Of a stretch of DNA of 64,000 nt, positions 63,940 to 64,000 are shown piece after piece. The notes under the pieces were generated by a model. It did not search any database. It was not told where the DNA came from and saw only the letters and a list, made by a program, of their open reading frames with translations. The stretch is from Mesorhizobium erdmanii USDA 3471. GTDB taxonomy: Bacteria; Pseudomonadota; Alphaproteobacteria; Rhizobiales; Rhizobiaceae. The stretch is taken from the NCBI RefSeq assembly GCF_000472705.1, contig NZ_AXAE01000011.1, positions 186,001 through 250,000 on the forward strand, read 5' to 3'. How positions within the stretch are numbered: the stretch's first letter is position 1; the number at the start of each line of letters is the position of its first letter. Both the position numbers and the translations under genes were made by a program.

Positions 63940-64000
63940 GTCTGGCTCGAAAGTTTGAGTTTGGCCGCACCGCGCTTCAAATCGTCCTCGACGGTGGCGA
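63936..64000 (-). CDS. 3' end of an unidentified gene (truncated by window edge)
   Basis: The last 21 codons of a minus-strand gene, ending DDLKRGAAKLKLSSQT and a TGA that overlaps the ATG of the PLP enzyme gene (ATGA). The overlap suggests translational coupling. Too little remains to name it. Confidence 0.6.
   Translation of the reverse strand, partial: ATVEDDLKRGAAKLKLSSQT

Noticed and set aside
1..64000. CRISPR arrays
   Set aside because: No regularly spaced short direct repeats with unique spacers were seen. The only repeat series is coding, within the polar protein.

Overview
The window looks like a chromosomal segment of an alphaproteobacterium of the order Hyphomicrobiales (Rhizobiales), most likely Mesorhizobium or a close relative. 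It is GC-rich, the core proteins are rhizobial in type, and it carries rhizobial hallmarks: a giant growth-pole-ring-like coiled-coil protein, a DUF2865 protein, an Omp25/31-type beta-barrel, a class II DAHP synthase and a STAS-MlaE permease. This assignment rests on recognised protein families, not on a database search.

Layout. 1-8.1 kb: an Hpt phosphotransfer protein, a 2200-residue polar coiled-coil protein with internal repeats, and an exonuclease-like protein. 8.1-12.2 kb: an Mla-type phospholipid transport operon (mlaE-mlaF-mlaD-lipoprotein). 12.3-23.5 kb: enolase-superfamily racemase, MFS transporter, LpxH-like phosphatase, an SDR with an altered active site, malic enzyme, outer-membrane barrel, DUF2865 protein, a glutamyl-tRNA synthetase and a GNAT-like protein. 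23.7-25.6 kb: an MsbA-like ABC exporter.

25.6-29.5 kb is the accessory part. It is a complete 3,896-bp mobile element of the IS1595 (ISXO2-like) type, with 22-bp perfect terminal inverted repeats and an intact 8-bp target duplication (GAAAATTG). Besides the transposase it carries four passenger genes: a two-TM membrane protein, a DUF6471 helix-turn-helix protein, a ParA-like ATPase and a small winged-helix-like protein. The DUF6471 gene and the transposase diverge from a 102-bp region full of operator-like sequence, and a 9-bp-stem hairpin abuts the transposase start codon. The element sits between the ABC exporter gene and what looks like that gene's own promoter and leader (a sigma70-like promoter, a 13-codon leader peptide with a strong Shine-Dalgarno, and a hairpin), and so separates the exporter from its leader.

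29.8-58.3 kb is ordinary core genome: NAD synthase, 3-methyladenine glycosylase, DUF1003/DedA pair, DgkA, GFA protein, diguanylate cyclase, DAHP synthase, Mfd, SdhE, RecG, DUF502, GlmS-GlmU (UDP-GlcNAc synthesis), CcdA, topoisomerase I-RNase R-DUF983, NUDIX, MFS, a small Nif3/PII-fold protein and ribosomal protein L33. A tRNA-Lys-like relic lies between glmU and ccdA. 58.4-64.0 kb: a carbohydrate ABC import operon (binding protein, two permeases, ATPase) preceded by a Cys/Met-metabolism PLP enzyme and the end of another gene translationally coupled to it.

Three convergent gene pairs overlap at their 3' ends by 49-83 bp.
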